A DNA stretch of 64,000 nucleotides, from positions 12,950,463 to 13,014,462 of the forward strand of contig NC_063176.1 in the NCBI RefSeq assembly GCF_023159225.1, in the 5' to 3' direction. The stretch's first letter is position 1, and each line of letters opens with the position of its first letter. The notes beneath the pieces were generated by a model. That model saw only the letters and a program-made list of their open reading frames with translations. It did no database searches and was not told the DNA's origin. Positions 42,951-54,743 of this stretch are shown in pieces. Origin of the DNA: Perognathus longimembris pacificus (Eukaryota; Chordata; Mammalia; Rodentia; Heteromyidae). A program made the position numbers and the translations under genes.

Positions 42951-43019
42951 GAAACTGTTCTAGACTACATATAGCAATCAATGATATATTAACAAACAAA
43001 TGATAATAAACAAACACCA

Positions 43020-45260
43020 AATGTTGAAGAGCTAGTGAAGTTATGCTTAGCTGCTATATTAGATCTATCTTATTATATTAGCTAATCGAGAGTTCTCTCA
43101 TGTTTGGCTTCCAAATCAAATTCTGTCTTATATCCCCTTTCAACGTTTATTTTGTGTAAGGATAAAACATCAAATAGGAGGATTTCCAGGCGTGGACTGG
43201 ACAGGAAGTGACAGATTTCAAAAGTAACAAGTGCAAAAAGAGCTGGAGGTGAGACTTACAGCACCTCCCTGGAAAGTGTGAGGCCCCGAGTTCAAATTCT
43301 AGTACTGCCAAAACACAAATGAAAACACGTGAAGTTCTATGAGAAATCCACAAGTAAGAGGCTAATTGCACTGGAGGAGAGGATGGAGGGTCACTCAACA
43401 GACGAAAACTTATTATGGACAGATACGAATATTTTCTTGGTAAAGTTAGGCCTTTAATAACATAGGATGCTTAGAATTCATGGACTGCTCCTTTCTAGAT
43501 GATATCAAGTACTTTCCTCAATATTATTTATAAGTTGGACACTGCCACGGGTACCAACATGATATTTTCTTTTTCCTTCTGTGGCTGTACTGGGATTTGA
43601 ACTCAGGGCTTCATACTTGCTATGCCATGACTTTGGAACTGCACCTCCAGCCCCAGTTTTCCCTGGTTATTTTGTGGGTGAAGTCTTACTTTCCTGGGCG
43701 AGGGTGCCACTGAGCCATGATTGGCCTACTTTTAGGTTTCTCCTCATTGCTGGTGCCTGGGCCTCCCTCCATGGAGATGGAGTCCCAAGGACTTTTATGG
43801 CTAAATTGACGGGATGCGGTCATCCCTAGAATCCCAGCCTCTCACGCAGCATGGGGTAGCAGGCACATTCTACTGCTCCTAGCTGTGGGTTATAAAGGGA
43901 GTTTTGTGAACTTTTCTGCTGAGGGCGACCTTGAACCGCAATCCTGAATTGTTAGCCTCTCAAGCAGTTAGGATTACAGGCATGAACCACCAGTGCCTGG
44001 CTAGGATAATTCTTTGATTTGGACTTTTTTGGTAATTTAATATAAACAATAGGGGACAATATGATTTTTTTTCACCTGTGTAAGTAGAATGAAATTATGA
44101 CAAATCCTTAAGACATTCTTTACACGAAGCATTTCCAGTTGAAATTTAAATAACAGAAAGTCTTCTTGGATCCTGGTTTCTGCAATTGATCATGGCTTTT
44201 CTAGCAGGAGTAATTACTATGCAAACAGCCTTGGTGAGGCAGGTTTAGGTGGCATTGTTACTTCCTTTGAAAAACAAGTGTTTGTGATTTAACCTCCAGA
44301 GGTTCTCAGACACTATGAATTCAGCCAAGCATCTGAATTGGTGCTTTAGTTTGAGCACCTGCTTGTCAATATGACTAAATGTAAGGATCATTCATATTTT
44401 GACCTCATATATTCAAAAGTCAAAGCCAAATACACCCTGAAACGTCAGGATGGGAAATATCACCAGCATAACCATTTGACTTAAATGGTTAGGTTGAAGT
44501 ATCTACCTTCAGAGTGCTTGCCTATTTTGTGGACAGCCCTAGATTTGGTCCCCAGCACTGTCAAAAACAAACTCCCAAATCCCTCTAAACCTACCCTCCA
44601 CTCATCTTAAAAGTTTCAGGCAAATGTATTTGTGTTATTGATGTTGGTTAAATTAAAATAAATATTTCTAGAAACTCAGAAAGACTAGTCCTAGTAATCA
44701 ATAAACCATTTATTATGAGAATCATTTTCTTTTGCATACATACATTTGAATTGCTTTGGAAAAAAATCAATATCTCTGAGTCAAAATATCATAAAAGTTA
44801 ATATAAATGTGAAGTTCTAAAATGATCTTATCCAATTTATTTTACTTGTTTCCCTTTTTCACACCTGAGAATATATTAAAGTTTGTGTGCAATGCATTCT
44901 AAATGAGTTTTTCCAATAAATGTCAAGTGAATTTCCTGTACAATAGAAGAGTTATAGGTAGTAATGAAATTAAAAGTTCTTTTTGATTTGCTGGCTTATG
45001 AGGCTGATGATATCTTTTGTTTGGATAAAATAGATGTTAAATATTTCATGGGATTATTATGAAAGATTGAATGAATTAATGTATGGAATGATTTTAGATA
45101 GACTCTAGCCTTTTATAAATGTGAGGTAAAATGAGTAGTCATTATGGTTGATCTGGAAACAATGGCATCACTTTGAATAGAAACACATTGTTAATGCCAA
45201 GAGTGTGTTTGTGTGTTACAGGCCCCTCTTTCTGCCTTTTAGGACAAGCCATTATTTTCT
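43020..45260. other. intron 4 with old SINE pieces
   Basis: Holds ID-like monomers at 43243-43318 and 44490-44570 and a composite inverted SINE block at 43580-44003 (ends GGATTACAGGCATGAACCAC). From 44580 to 45260 the sequence is AT-rich with nothing recognised. Confidence 0.5.
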
Positions 45261-45266
45261 ACTTAC

Positions 45267-45372
45267 ATGACAGTCACATTTGAAGAAACAGATGGAACAG
45301 CTCGTAAGTTGGCTTCATCACAGTCCAGTTCCAGACCTTGGCACAAGCAACGCACGGGCACGGAACCCACCA
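45267..45372 (-). CDS. Rxfp1: RXFP1 exon 4: LRR N-terminal cap
   Basis: The exon encodes VGSVPVRCLCQGLELDCDE followed by ANLRAVPSVSSNVTVM. It is the cysteine-containing cap that precedes the repeats and carries one N-glycosylation sequon (NVT). It is 106 nt long, entering in phase 1 and leaving in phase 2, so skipping it would shift the frame. From memory, loss of the equivalent human exon gives a soluble truncated receptor form. The acceptor is CTTTTTTTAG and the donor is AT|GTAAGT. Confidence 0.96.
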
Positions 45373-45899
45373 CTAAAAAAAGAGAAAGTGGAGAGAAAGG
45401 ATGAACGTGAGGGCCCAAGAAAGCAATGAAGAGAAAGAAATGAAAAGCTACAAGCATATGACTTAGTACAAAACATGCCACATCTTACCCAAGCAGTATG
45501 GGCAATGTTTTCTTTTAAGGTTCCAAAGCTTGCTTTTCACTTAGCTTGAAAAGTAATGCTTGAGTATTAACCTTTGGAAACATACACATTTACCAGCCCA
45601 TTATTTTCTTTTAAATAGCACATGGCTCTTCATTTGTTTCAAATGTAGGCAAGCATCTGCTTTTATGTCACCAAAGAGAGATGAGATAATGTGTGATGGA
45701 GTTTAATGTTCATGGGAAAGCTTCTACTTATCAACAATTTATTAATAGCATAATCAGAATCTTTCCTGGGGCATTAAATTGTTTTTAACCAGCAATAAAA
45801 ATAAGAAACAAATGCTAAATGATAGCTTTGATAGTTTTTTTTCCCCTGGAAAATGTTAGTTCTTTAAAAGTTTTTTTTAAAATTTTATCTTTAAAAATT

Positions 45900-46487
45900 T
45901 GCTTTCCAAAAATCATACTAAGTGAAGTGAGCCAGACCCAAAGAAACATAGACTCTATGGTCTCCCTCATTGGGAGTAATTAGTACACATCTATGATAAT
46001 CCTAGCAGAAGATCACAATAGCTCAATAGCTATGTACATATGATCACATAAGATGATGCTAAGTGAAATGAACTCCAATTTGTGGAAACAAGTGGTTTAT
46101 CCTTGTTGTTATTTTCAACATACCATGTGAAATTATGCCTCTTTTTCTTTTGTCTTTCTTTGCTGTGGTTTTACTCCTGATGTCACTTTAACTGATTTTG
46201 GTACCCTGGATATTGCATATACATATATTGGAACCAGGGAAGGGAAAGGAAATACCAAAATTGAGATACAAAGGATAAAAAGTCAAACCAATGCAACCGC
46301 AATACTTAGAAAATGATGTGGTGTAAACCAACTGCACAACTCATGGCGGGGTGGTGGAGGAAAATGAGGAGGGGGAATGGGGAAGAGGGAGGAGGTAACA
46401 AGTTGGATGAGAAATGTAGGCACTGCCTTATGTATGAAACTGTAACTCCTCTGTACATCACTTTGACAATAAAGAAATGGGAAAAAA
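45900..46487 (+). mobile_element. L1 3'UTR, longest copy in window
   Basis: Begins near TACTAAGTGAAGTGAGCCAG and includes ACATAGACTCTATGGTCTCC, a G/A-rich tract (about 46345-46395) and the end ATCACTTTGACAATAAAGAA. It shows that the shorter copies at 14200, 42480 and 63665 are parts of one L1 3' end. Confidence 0.7.
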
Positions 46488-46639
46488 TTGCTTTTCAATT
46501 CATTTATTATTTGTTTCCGTTCCTTGTGTTATTATGGTAGCTAGAAGCATGTTAAATAGAGATAGGAAACAGAGCCAGACACGTGTGGCTCATGTTTGTA
46601 ATCTTAGTGTTATTCCCCTCCTTTGGACCCCCCCCACCC

Positions 46640-46886
46640 CCATTTTTTTTTCTGGTCCAGGTGCTTGAGCTTTGGTCTAGGGCATTGACTCTGAGAATTT
46701 TTGTTCAAGGCTAACATTTGTTCAAGGCTACCACTTGAACCACAGCTCCAGTTCCAGAGTTTTGTGGTTAACTGGAGATAATAATCTCATGGAATTTTTT
46801 CCCAGGCCGGTTTTGAACCATGATCCTCAGATCTCAGCCTCCTGAGTAGGTAGGATTATAAGTATGAGCCACCTGCACCTGGCTAG
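46640..46886 (-). mobile_element. 7SL-like/Geo SINE
   Basis: GTGCTTGAGCTTTGGTCTAG to GAGTAGGTAGGATTATAAGT, inverted. It carries a small internal duplication (TTGTTCAAGGCTA occurs twice). Confidence 0.7.
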
Positions 46887-47068
46887 CCCTTGCTCTCTGC
46901 CAAGGTCTTGAAAATCTACTGGAAGGCATGGGCATGTGTTGCAACATTAAAATAGGCGATATTTATGTAAGAGGGATTATGTTCATGAACTTTCCTGATC
47001 TAAAATATTATAAAGTTAACCCTAAGTATTTACCCTTCCACATGCCCTACAGCAGTTTGTAAGTTTTT

Positions 47069-47168
47069 GACATATATATATATAAATATATATGTGTGTA
47101 TGTGTATATATGTGTGTATGTATGTATGTGTGTGTGTGTATATATATAATATATATATATATATATAA
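47069..47168. repeat. AT/TG alternating tract
   Basis: About 100 bp of alternating TA and TG steps ending in a long AT run; prone to cruciform or Z-DNA. Confidence 0.9.
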
Positions 47169-47404
47169 TTAAGAAGGCTTTCCTGGCTTTAAAGTATAGC
47201 TTAGATCCCCAGAAGATTTTTTTCTCTTGTAAACATTAAAACCCAGGCAGCTGTTCAGTTATTCTGTTCTATGTTTTGTAAAATAGCAACCCTGACTACG
47301 TTAATTTTGTTTTAATATTTAATATGACTGATTACTTTTGCACTTACAATCCCCCAAACTCTTTAAAACAGATTTTCCAAATTAAGGCTGCATCTCTTTT
47401 TCTT

Positions 47405-47530
47405 TAACTTCTTTTATTAACGTACATTAGTTTTTCATTGTTACATTTTAATGCATGCCTGCAATATACTTTGGTCATGTTCATCCCCTGCTACCCTCCC
47501 ATCCCTTAGGTCCCCTTATAAGGCTGCATC
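47405..47530 (-). mobile_element. LINE-like 3' piece, antisense
   Basis: TTCTTTTATTAACGTACATT and TTTTTCATTGTTACATTTTA then CCCATCCCTTAGGTCCCCTT look like an inverted LINE 3' end. The family is not certain. Confidence 0.35.
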
Positions 47531-47651
47531 TCTAATAAAGTGTGCAACTAGAAAAAAAAAGGTTAATTAACTTTTAAGATGTTTAAAAGAAAAAGTTGGA
47601 CCTCGCTTGTAAACACTTAGGGGGAATGGCGATTCAGTTCTGACTACTCAC

Positions 47652-47750
47652 GGCACTGAGATGTTTCTGTCTTGGCAGGGTATAGGGAGGCCATTTGGTA
47701 GTAATTAGCGAAATATCTGTCCAGTTGCAGGGACCATCCGTTGTTGTCTC
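47652..47750 (-). CDS. Rxfp1: RXFP1 exon 3: LDLa-LRR linker
   Basis: This 99-nt phase 1-1 exon encodes the linker between the LDLa module and the LRR domain, starting GDNNGWSLQLDRYF. In human RXFP1 the linker is reported, from memory, to take part in relaxin binding and activation through a GDxxGWxxxF motif; here the final Phe of that motif is Leu. The second half (MASLYPAKTETSQC) differs more from human. The acceptor is TTTTTAAG and the donor C|GTGAGT. Because the exon is a multiple of three with matching phases, skipping it would keep the frame. Confidence 0.93.
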
Positions 47751-47754
47751 CTTA

Positions 47755-48825
47755 AAAATCAGAAATCAGGAAGGTTACAAACAAACATATAAAACCCCCA
47801 AACAACAGCATTTGGGTGTTCTGGGAAAATAGGTCTTCTACTCTAGTATCAAACCCGTAAGTCTCAAGCTTGGTGAGTACGTGAGGTCCAGGAACTGGAT
47901 ACAATCATAGCCAGAGGCTGATATGTGTTCCCACTCATCCAACCTTAACAAGAACGGCAGTGACCCTGCCTCAATTAGTCTGTATATCACACCTGAACCA
48001 GAGAGGGGCACTTTAGACATTCCAAAGTAAAGCACGCTGCTCTCAGCCCTTTACTGTTTTCCTAAACATTCTCTAGTCATTCAAACTTACCTTGGAGATA
48101 TATAAACATGGATGCTAATATTAAATATCAATAATATTAAATTTAGTATTGCATTTTGAAGTTATTTCTGCCATATCTAGGACAGTTGTTCTCGGAATGG
48201 CCTTTGTACCAACCAATTCTTCCTCTTTCCTGCTGCAGTTCTAAAGAGCTATAGAATATTCTGGAAACTTGACATCCAGAGACGCAGAGGGACTGTCTGA
48301 GAGGGTGGGCCTTGTTTCCTTCCTAAGAAGCCTGGAGTTAGGGAGTAGCTGCCAGGGACAGCCCTGGCTTTAGGTCTTCATTTCTGTAGCAAGATGTCCC
48401 TGAAAGCTTTGCCCAGTGAGTCACATTGTCGCAGAGGCACAGAGCCCTGGGTGGCCCTTCAGCACCCGCAGTTAGGACCTTCCATCCTTCCTGAGTCTTG
48501 AGGGCCCAGCCTTCACTGGATCATTAGCTCTTTCGTTCCCTGATGCTTCTCTCCACAGAACAAACTAATTCGATATAACTTAATGTCTGTGTGTTTCACT
48601 TTGTAGATTGAGGCAAGCTGGTAACCAGAGCACAGTGAAGTTGCTTTGTGCCCCTATGTGATCATAATTATTCAGATCATTCATATCTGAGCCTTCAGTT
48701 CAGATACTTTAACCTTGTTCAGTTGCATCAATTTGGTAAACTGACTTCATATCCATGGTTCTAACTCTAATCCACAAACTTGGAGGTTATAGCTCTAGTC
48801 TATACTTTTTCTTTCCCCTTTTCTT
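47755..48825. other. intron 2 sequence, no gene recognised
   Basis: Unique-looking sequence with a moderately GC-rich middle (48190-48560). No exon, RNA gene or SINE recognised. Confidence 0.4.
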
Positions 48826-48829
48826 TTTT

Positions 48830-48945
48830 GTTTATGAGAATCTTTTCATGTAGACTAGGCTGGCCTTGAACTTAGATCCTCCTGCTTCAGCCTTCTGCAC
48901 GCCAGGATTACGGATATGTGCCACCACACGGCGCTCTAGCCAACA
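48830..48945 (-). mobile_element. B1-like SINE
   Basis: ACTAGGCTGGCCTTGAACTT and GGATTACGGATATGTGCCAC, inverted. Confidence 0.65.
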
Positions 48946-49136
48946 CCTTTCCTACTGTGTAGCATAGACAGGAAATGCAGTGTTTCTAAAATAAACTCAT
49001 TATCTTCTCCTATATAAATTTGCTAAACTCTAGATTCTCAGGATTTGTGAATAGGTCTCATAATCTATCAAATGCCCCAACTCAGAAAGGTTAAATTTAT
49101 CGGCGTATACTCATCTTTATAACTCTCTTATTTACC

Positions 49137-49270
49137 CTTCCTTCCTTCCCTCCCTCCTTCCCTCCCCTCCCCTCCCCTCCCCTCTCCTCCCCTCCCCTCC
49201 CCTCCCCTCCCCTCCCCTCCCCTCCCCTCCCCTCCCCTCCCCTCCCCTCCCCTCCCCTTCCCTTCCCTTA
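49137..49270. repeat. (CCCCT)n tract, G-rich in the transcript
   Basis: About 20 near-perfect CCCCT units. The minus strand, which is RXFP1 sense, reads (AGGGG)n, a strong G-quadruplex pattern. Confidence 0.95.
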
Positions 49271-49495
49271 TTGTTGATACTGGGGCTTGAACTTCTGGAC
49301 CTCTTGCTTGGCTTTTTTTGCTTATGGTTGGTGCTCTACCATTTGATCCATACCTCTAATGTAGCATTTTTCTGGTTAATTGGAGATAGACTCTAAGTAC
49401 TTTTATGCCCAGGTTGGCTTCCAGGTTGGATCTTCCAGAACCCAGCTTCCTGAGCAGCTAGGATTAGTGGTGGGAGCCGCCAGCATCTGGCTGTT
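49271..49495 (-). mobile_element. 7SL-like/Geo SINE
   Basis: GATACTGGGGCTTGAACTTC to GAGCAGCTAGGATTAGTGGT, inverted. The CCCCT tract sits at its Geo end. Confidence 0.68.
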
Positions 49496-49504
49496 ACTTT
49501 ATTT

Positions 49505-49842
49505 TACTTGTTAGCACCTGGCATTTGAACTCAGGATTTCCTGATTCGTAGGCAGGTTCTCTATTTGTTGATGCATGTCTCCAGCCCCTTTAGATGTAGT
49601 TGGTTTGCTGTGGTCTTACTTTTTGCCTCTACTGGTCTGTGCTGTGATTTTTTTTTGTTATTTCATTGTTTTTGAAAATTTATTTATAGCTGGGATGACA
49701 GATGTGCGCCATGAAGGTCAACCTTTTCAGTTGAGATGGGGTTTCAAGAACTTTTCTGCCTGAGCTGGCCTCTAACCATGGTCCTCCTGACCCCCACTTC
49801 CCAAGTAACTAGGATTATGGGGGTGAGCCACTGGCACTGAGT
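49505..49842 (-). mobile_element. ID-like and 7SL-like SINE pieces
   Basis: An ID-like monomer (49505-49590, ends CTCCAGCCCC) is followed by an inverted 7SL-like piece (49690-49842, CCAAGTAACTAGGATTATGG). Confidence 0.55.
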
Positions 49843-50414
49843 TGGTTTTTCCACCTCTCACCAATACCCCTATAAAGATGACATTTGGGAAAGGAACGGA
49901 ATTTTATCATAAATGCTATCTAGGCTTGTAAAATGACACTTCTTTTTAGAAATCCCACTAAAAATAAAAGCTGGAAAGATTATTTAAACATTACATTTAT
50001 TGAATTCCCCTTTCTTTAGTATTCTTTCTTAGTTTGTAAACTTGTTTACTATAGAAGATTAAAGAAATAAAAGTAACAAAGTAGTATAATGCCATGTCAA
50101 TTCAGATGGGAGAGACTTGATAGAACTCGGCTTGAAGTCAGCGTAGGACTCCAGGATCCCTGAGGATTGCGAGGGGACCAGCACTGGGAACCCATGGGCG
50201 CTGACAACATGAGGATGACATCTTAGTGGGAGAGACAGGAGGAGGAGAAGGAAATTGGAAAGACTGCATACACAGAGCCAATAGAACCCATAGTGTCTGG
50301 AGTCTGTAGATAGGTGGGCTCCTATATGCATTTACAGATGGATAAATTGATGCTGAGATCTTCAGTCATTTGGCTTAAAACAGAATTATTAAAAGAAGTT
50401 AAAGAATTAGAATA

Positions 50415-50635
50415 ACAGCTGGGTGTTGGTGGCTCACGCCTCTAGTCCTATGTCCTTAGAATGCTGAGGCAGGGGGCATTGAGACTCAAGGCTAACCTGT
50501 GAAGAAAAGCCCACTGGATTGCATCACCAATTAACCCACCAAAGCCAGGCTGGAGCTATGGCGCAAGTGGGTAGAGGGCCAGTCTAGCAAATTCAAAGCT
50601 CTCAGTTCAAACACCAATACTGACCAAAAAAAAAA
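50415..50635 (+). mobile_element. 7SL-like/Geo SINE
   Basis: GGTGTTGGTGGCTCACGCCT head and GGAGCTATGGCGCAAGTGGG in the Geo half, then an A-tail. Confidence 0.7.
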
Positions 50636-50699
50636 AAGAATAGTAAAAAGTATTTTTGTACTTCCCTTTTGTTTCTAAGCTAAAGAAAGTAATCAGTTT

Positions 50700-50815
50700 A
50701 TAGTATATATAAATGTATATATCCAACTTACGTATCTATCCAACACATATATCGCATATATACATATCCAATATATATCATATATACACATATATTTATC
50801 CAACTTTTGTGTTAG
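50700..50815. repeat. AT-rich imperfect repeat
   Basis: Recurring TATATATCCAA units at about 25-30 bp spacing (ATATATCCAACTTACGTATC and similar). Confidence 0.7.
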
Positions 50816-51046
50816 CTTTAAATATTTAGCTATTACTACTTGTTATATATTTGTCATTTTTCTATTTCTGTTATTGAAGTTCACAGAGGTTCAGAAGATG
50901 ATACTTCCATGCTATAGCTCTTGGCATGCTACCTTTCAATGATGCTGAAAGGCCTCAGATGTAGCCTTAGAAGCAGTTTCTTCTGCCCTCCTACCTCTCA
51001 TTCCTTTTCTTCCCCTCAAGTGAGTTTTACAAACCAGTTTCTTTTT

Positions 51047-51226
51047 TTTTGGCCAGTCCTGGGGCTTGGACTCTGGGCCTGAGCACTGTCCCTGGCTTCT
51101 TTTTGCTCAAGGCTAGCACTCTGCCACTTGAGCCACAGCGCCACTTCTGGCCATTTTCTGTATATGTGGTGCTGGGGAATTGAATTGAGGCAGGCACTCT
51201 TGCCACTAGGCCATATCCCCAGCCCC
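51047..51226 (-). mobile_element. IDL-Geo SINE with deletion
   Basis: Inverted dimer lacking about 25 bp of the ID-like half. TACAAACCAGTTTCTTTT flanks both sides. Confidence 0.88.
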
Positions 51227-51299
51227 TACAAACCAGTTTCTTTTCTCTAAGAAAGTTCTCTCCTCAAAGCAAGTTGTAAAACCTACAAATAATGCTGCC

Positions 51300-52650
51300 A
51301 TCTTTTTTTTTTCCTTTGCCATTCTGTGCAAGAGCTGGCCAGAAAGAAATTCTCTGACTTGCCTTATTTCATAAAAGTATATAATAAAATTCTTATTCGG
51401 TGGAAAGAAAGTTCTTTCTTGTTTAGGCCCAGAAGAATCTGAAAGGAAGGCTGGCCAAGTTTCTTTTCTGAGACTACTAACATGAATGCATGCCTTTTAT
51501 CTGCCACTTTTCTGCATAGCTGCCCATTTTTCATCAAATATAAGCATGAAAAACCATTCTCCTGGGTCTTTGGATCTTTATTTTTGAAGGCTCTGGTGTG
51601 ACTTCAAACTTTGATTAAAGAAATGTGCTTTACTTTTCTCTTGCTAACCTGTCTTGTTATGGGGAAGGGAAGGGGAAGGGAAAGAATGAGCCTTTCCTGC
51701 TTACACAGGCAATTATGTCAGAATTGTGTGTATTACACAAATATCCATTTAATTAAGAATCAAGAAGTAGTTATTAGTTTGAATTTAACTTTGTTATTAC
51801 CTTTTGCATAGAACTAATGAAGATTTTGCAAATCATAAAGTATTGCTGACAATTTTCAGATCAGCATTATGAACTGCTAGACATCTATAAAGTTACAAAT
51901 GAATTGTGGAAGTAGATGAGTCATTTGATTCTGGGTATGTCAAGATACTGCTTATTCTCTTTTTGTGTGCATGAAACTGGTGATTAAACCCATTATTCCA
52001 TGAATGCTAGATAAGCACTCTACCAACAGACCACATCTCAGCTGCTTATTGCATAAAAATAACATAGAGTAAATTGTACCAAGTGTTTGTATATCTGCAG
52101 AGAACCAATGAGACGTGGACGTTGAGGTCTGATGATTTGCCCTCACAGGCTGCCGGGGCTGGTGTTGGTTTGGAAGGCGTAGGGGCAGCTGTTCATGCGG
52201 TGTTCTTACATTTTCACCCAGACTTGAGAAACAGTAGGGAAGTTAGGTGAGTGAAAACACGCTAGAGCGCAGAGCTGCTTTGTGCATGGAGCCTCGCTGA
52301 TGCTATGAAACTGACCAGAGAGGACGGCCGGGGCCACTGCAGAAAGATAGATGGTGATTTGCTTTCTGCTGCTTTAGTGCGTCTTCTAGTTAATTGAGAC
52401 TTTAGAAATCGGATATTTCAGTTGTCACATTGTCTTCTGTTTCTACCATGGATAGTACAGTGGCTTTTAGCCATTAGCTTGGTGCCCCTTTCCTCACCCT
52501 CTGGCTCTACCATTGCTTTCTTGCCCTTGTGATGCTTAAAGAAGAGAAATGCAGAGCCTCGGAGACAACACTTTAGTCCAACAAATTAAAGTGATGCAGT
52601 TCACACAGCCTTCTTTGTTCTTTCTAATTCTTACTCACTCTCATTTTCTG
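51300..52650. other. intron 2 sequence with one ID-like piece
   Basis: An inverted ID-like monomer lies at 51966-52045. The remainder has no recognised exon or RNA gene. Confidence 0.45.
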
Positions 52651-52659
52651 TTTTATTGT

Positions 52660-52749
52660 TCTCTGTCTCTCTCTGTCTCTGTTGCTCTATCCCTCTTTGT
52701 TTCTCCGCATTTTTGTTTGTGTTTGTCTGCCTGCTTCTTTCTCTCTGTC

Positions 52750-52788
<39 letters not shown>

Positions 52789-52790
52789 CT
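52660..52790. repeat. (TCTG)n/(TCTC)n tract
   Basis: CT-rich repeat ending in about ten TCTG units (52750-52785). Confidence 0.93.
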
Positions 52791-52901
52791 TGCATGTACA
52801 AACATATAAACATATATATGGGTCTGCCAGGAAGGAAGTAGGAATTTCTGACCATCTGAAAGAAATAGGACAAACCCTAGGTCAGAGTGTGTATTTTTTT
52901 T

Positions 52902-53100
52902 CCTATCTTTTTTGCCAGTCGTGGAGCTTGAACTCAGGTCCTGAGCACTGTCTCTGAGCTTCTTTTGTGCAAAGCTAGCACCTTACCACTTGAGCCACAG
53001 CACCATTTCTGGCTTTTCCTGTTTTTTGGTACTGAGGAATTGACCCCAGGGCTTCATGCATGCTAGGCAAGCACTCTACCATGAAGCCACATTCCCGGCC
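52902..53100 (-). mobile_element. IDL-Geo SINE
   Basis: Inverted dimer with AGAGTGTGTATTTTTT (left) and AGAGTGTGGATTTTTT (right) as target duplication. Confidence 0.88.
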
Positions 53101-53104
53101 CAGA

Positions 53105-54620
53105 GTGTGGATTTTTTAAAAAAATGGCAAATTCTTCCAACAAACAACCTTTTTATAGTTAGGTTTTAACCTTCCTTCTGCCCCCTCAGGGCGTTTCCTT
53201 CTTATTGCCTCCTACTTCCTCCCACCAGAAAGCTGGAATGTTGAACGTGAGAAATGTAGCCACAACTGTAAAGTTAGAATGTTAGCATTTTTAAAGAAAA
53301 TAGATTTTAGTGTATGTGTTTCTATATTTTAAGTCTCATAGTCTTGATATTTTAAGGATTATGGAGCTGTGAGCAAACTGATTTTTCATTCTTTAGTAAG
53401 TGGCTGGCTAATTTTTTTTTTTAAATTGAGGCAACTTAGGGTAATGTAAAGAAATAGATATCTTTACTTAAAAGATGACATAATGGTTCTGTGAGTAAAA
53501 TTTAAAACATAGATTCTTAGAAATCTGGTCTTGTACTCTGTGTGAGTTTTATTGAACAAATGAGCAAATGAAGGAATAAAACTCTTTCCTTAAAAATACT
53601 CTTGGGAAAACTCAATCCTCTTAATGGTAAAATAGAATTTGGGAAAATAGAATGTCAGACTCTACCATGAGGTTCTGAGCAACAGAGCTAGTGTGGGGTC
53701 TGGAGAGCTGTGTGTTTTGATGATTCTTGGAGCAAGTCTTGGAGGATCTATAGGGTGGGGTCTGCCACCGTCAGCCATAGTCCCCCCAACCCTGCACTGA
53801 GAAGAGCGTGGTTTAGCCACATGAAGTCTTCTGTCCCAGAGAGGCGTATTTCTCTCTTTAGTGAAGCTCATGCTGATAGACAACCAGGACAGGAAGCCCA
53901 AGATACTCAAATAAGATTCACACAGCTGCTCTTCAATTTAAGAGCCTTTTGCATGTGCTATTTTATTACGTTCATTATAATTTTTCTTTCCATGCTTATT
54001 TATGTATGTATATATTTCATCTCCGTATGATAGTATGGTAGGGAATAATGAACTTAGGCATTATTATACACCTCAGTAACTGTGGCAGGTACTTTTAATA
54101 TAGTTTAAATATAGCTCTTCCTGGCTCTCATAAGTGTATAAAGTATATAATATGTAAAACAATTCAAGTGGTCTTTAACTTACAATGGGGATATGCAGAA
54201 TATGTTGAACATTTTGAAAGTAGAAAAAGCCTTTCCTACATTGAGAACATTGTGGCTTAGCAACTCAGCGCACTGGAGACTATGGGCTGTTCCTTCCATG
54301 GTGGTACATGGTTGTATGGCTGTCTAGGAGCTGTGGCTGGCTGGTCTGCCCAGCACCATGAGAAGATATCATTCCACAGTCACTTTCTAGGTGCTATCAA
54401 CTGTCACCATTGGGAAGCAAGTCATTTACAAAATTGAACAAGTTTCATATTCACTTGTGGTGTATGCTTAAAAATGATTTCTGGGCTCCAGTCCTTTTTA
54501 TTCGATCCATATTTCCAGGACTATGGTGTAGGGGCCAGCTTCTTATGGTAGCCCCAAAGATGGCTCACCTGCAGGCTTCTCTAGATTTCCAGGGGAAAAG
54601 CCTGGGTTCCTTTCATGTCT
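53105..54620. other. intron 2 sequence, no gene recognised
   Basis: No common SINE. A moderately GC-rich part at 53690-53900 has a short frame on each strand with no domain. Nothing further can be supported. Confidence 0.4.
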
Positions 54621-54624
54621 AGGT

Positions 54625-54708
54625 TTGTGTTTTAGAGGTTGTGGGAATGGAACCCAGGCCCTTCTACATGCTGAATAAGTGGTGTACCATGTGTTACATA
54701 TCCAATCC

Positions 54709-54740
<32 letters not shown>
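54625..54740 (-). mobile_element. ID-like piece and (TG)14
   Basis: GGGAATGGAACCCAGGCCCT is an inverted ID-like B-box region. A TG run follows at 54712-54740. Confidence 0.5.

Positions 54741-54743
<3 letters not shown>

Noticed and set aside
42753..42974. Frames containing ALWLKWQSASLEQEEARDSAQ
   Set aside because: Forward-strand translation of the Geo SINE half, repeated at many loci (7854, 8605, 38191, 54708, 55672).
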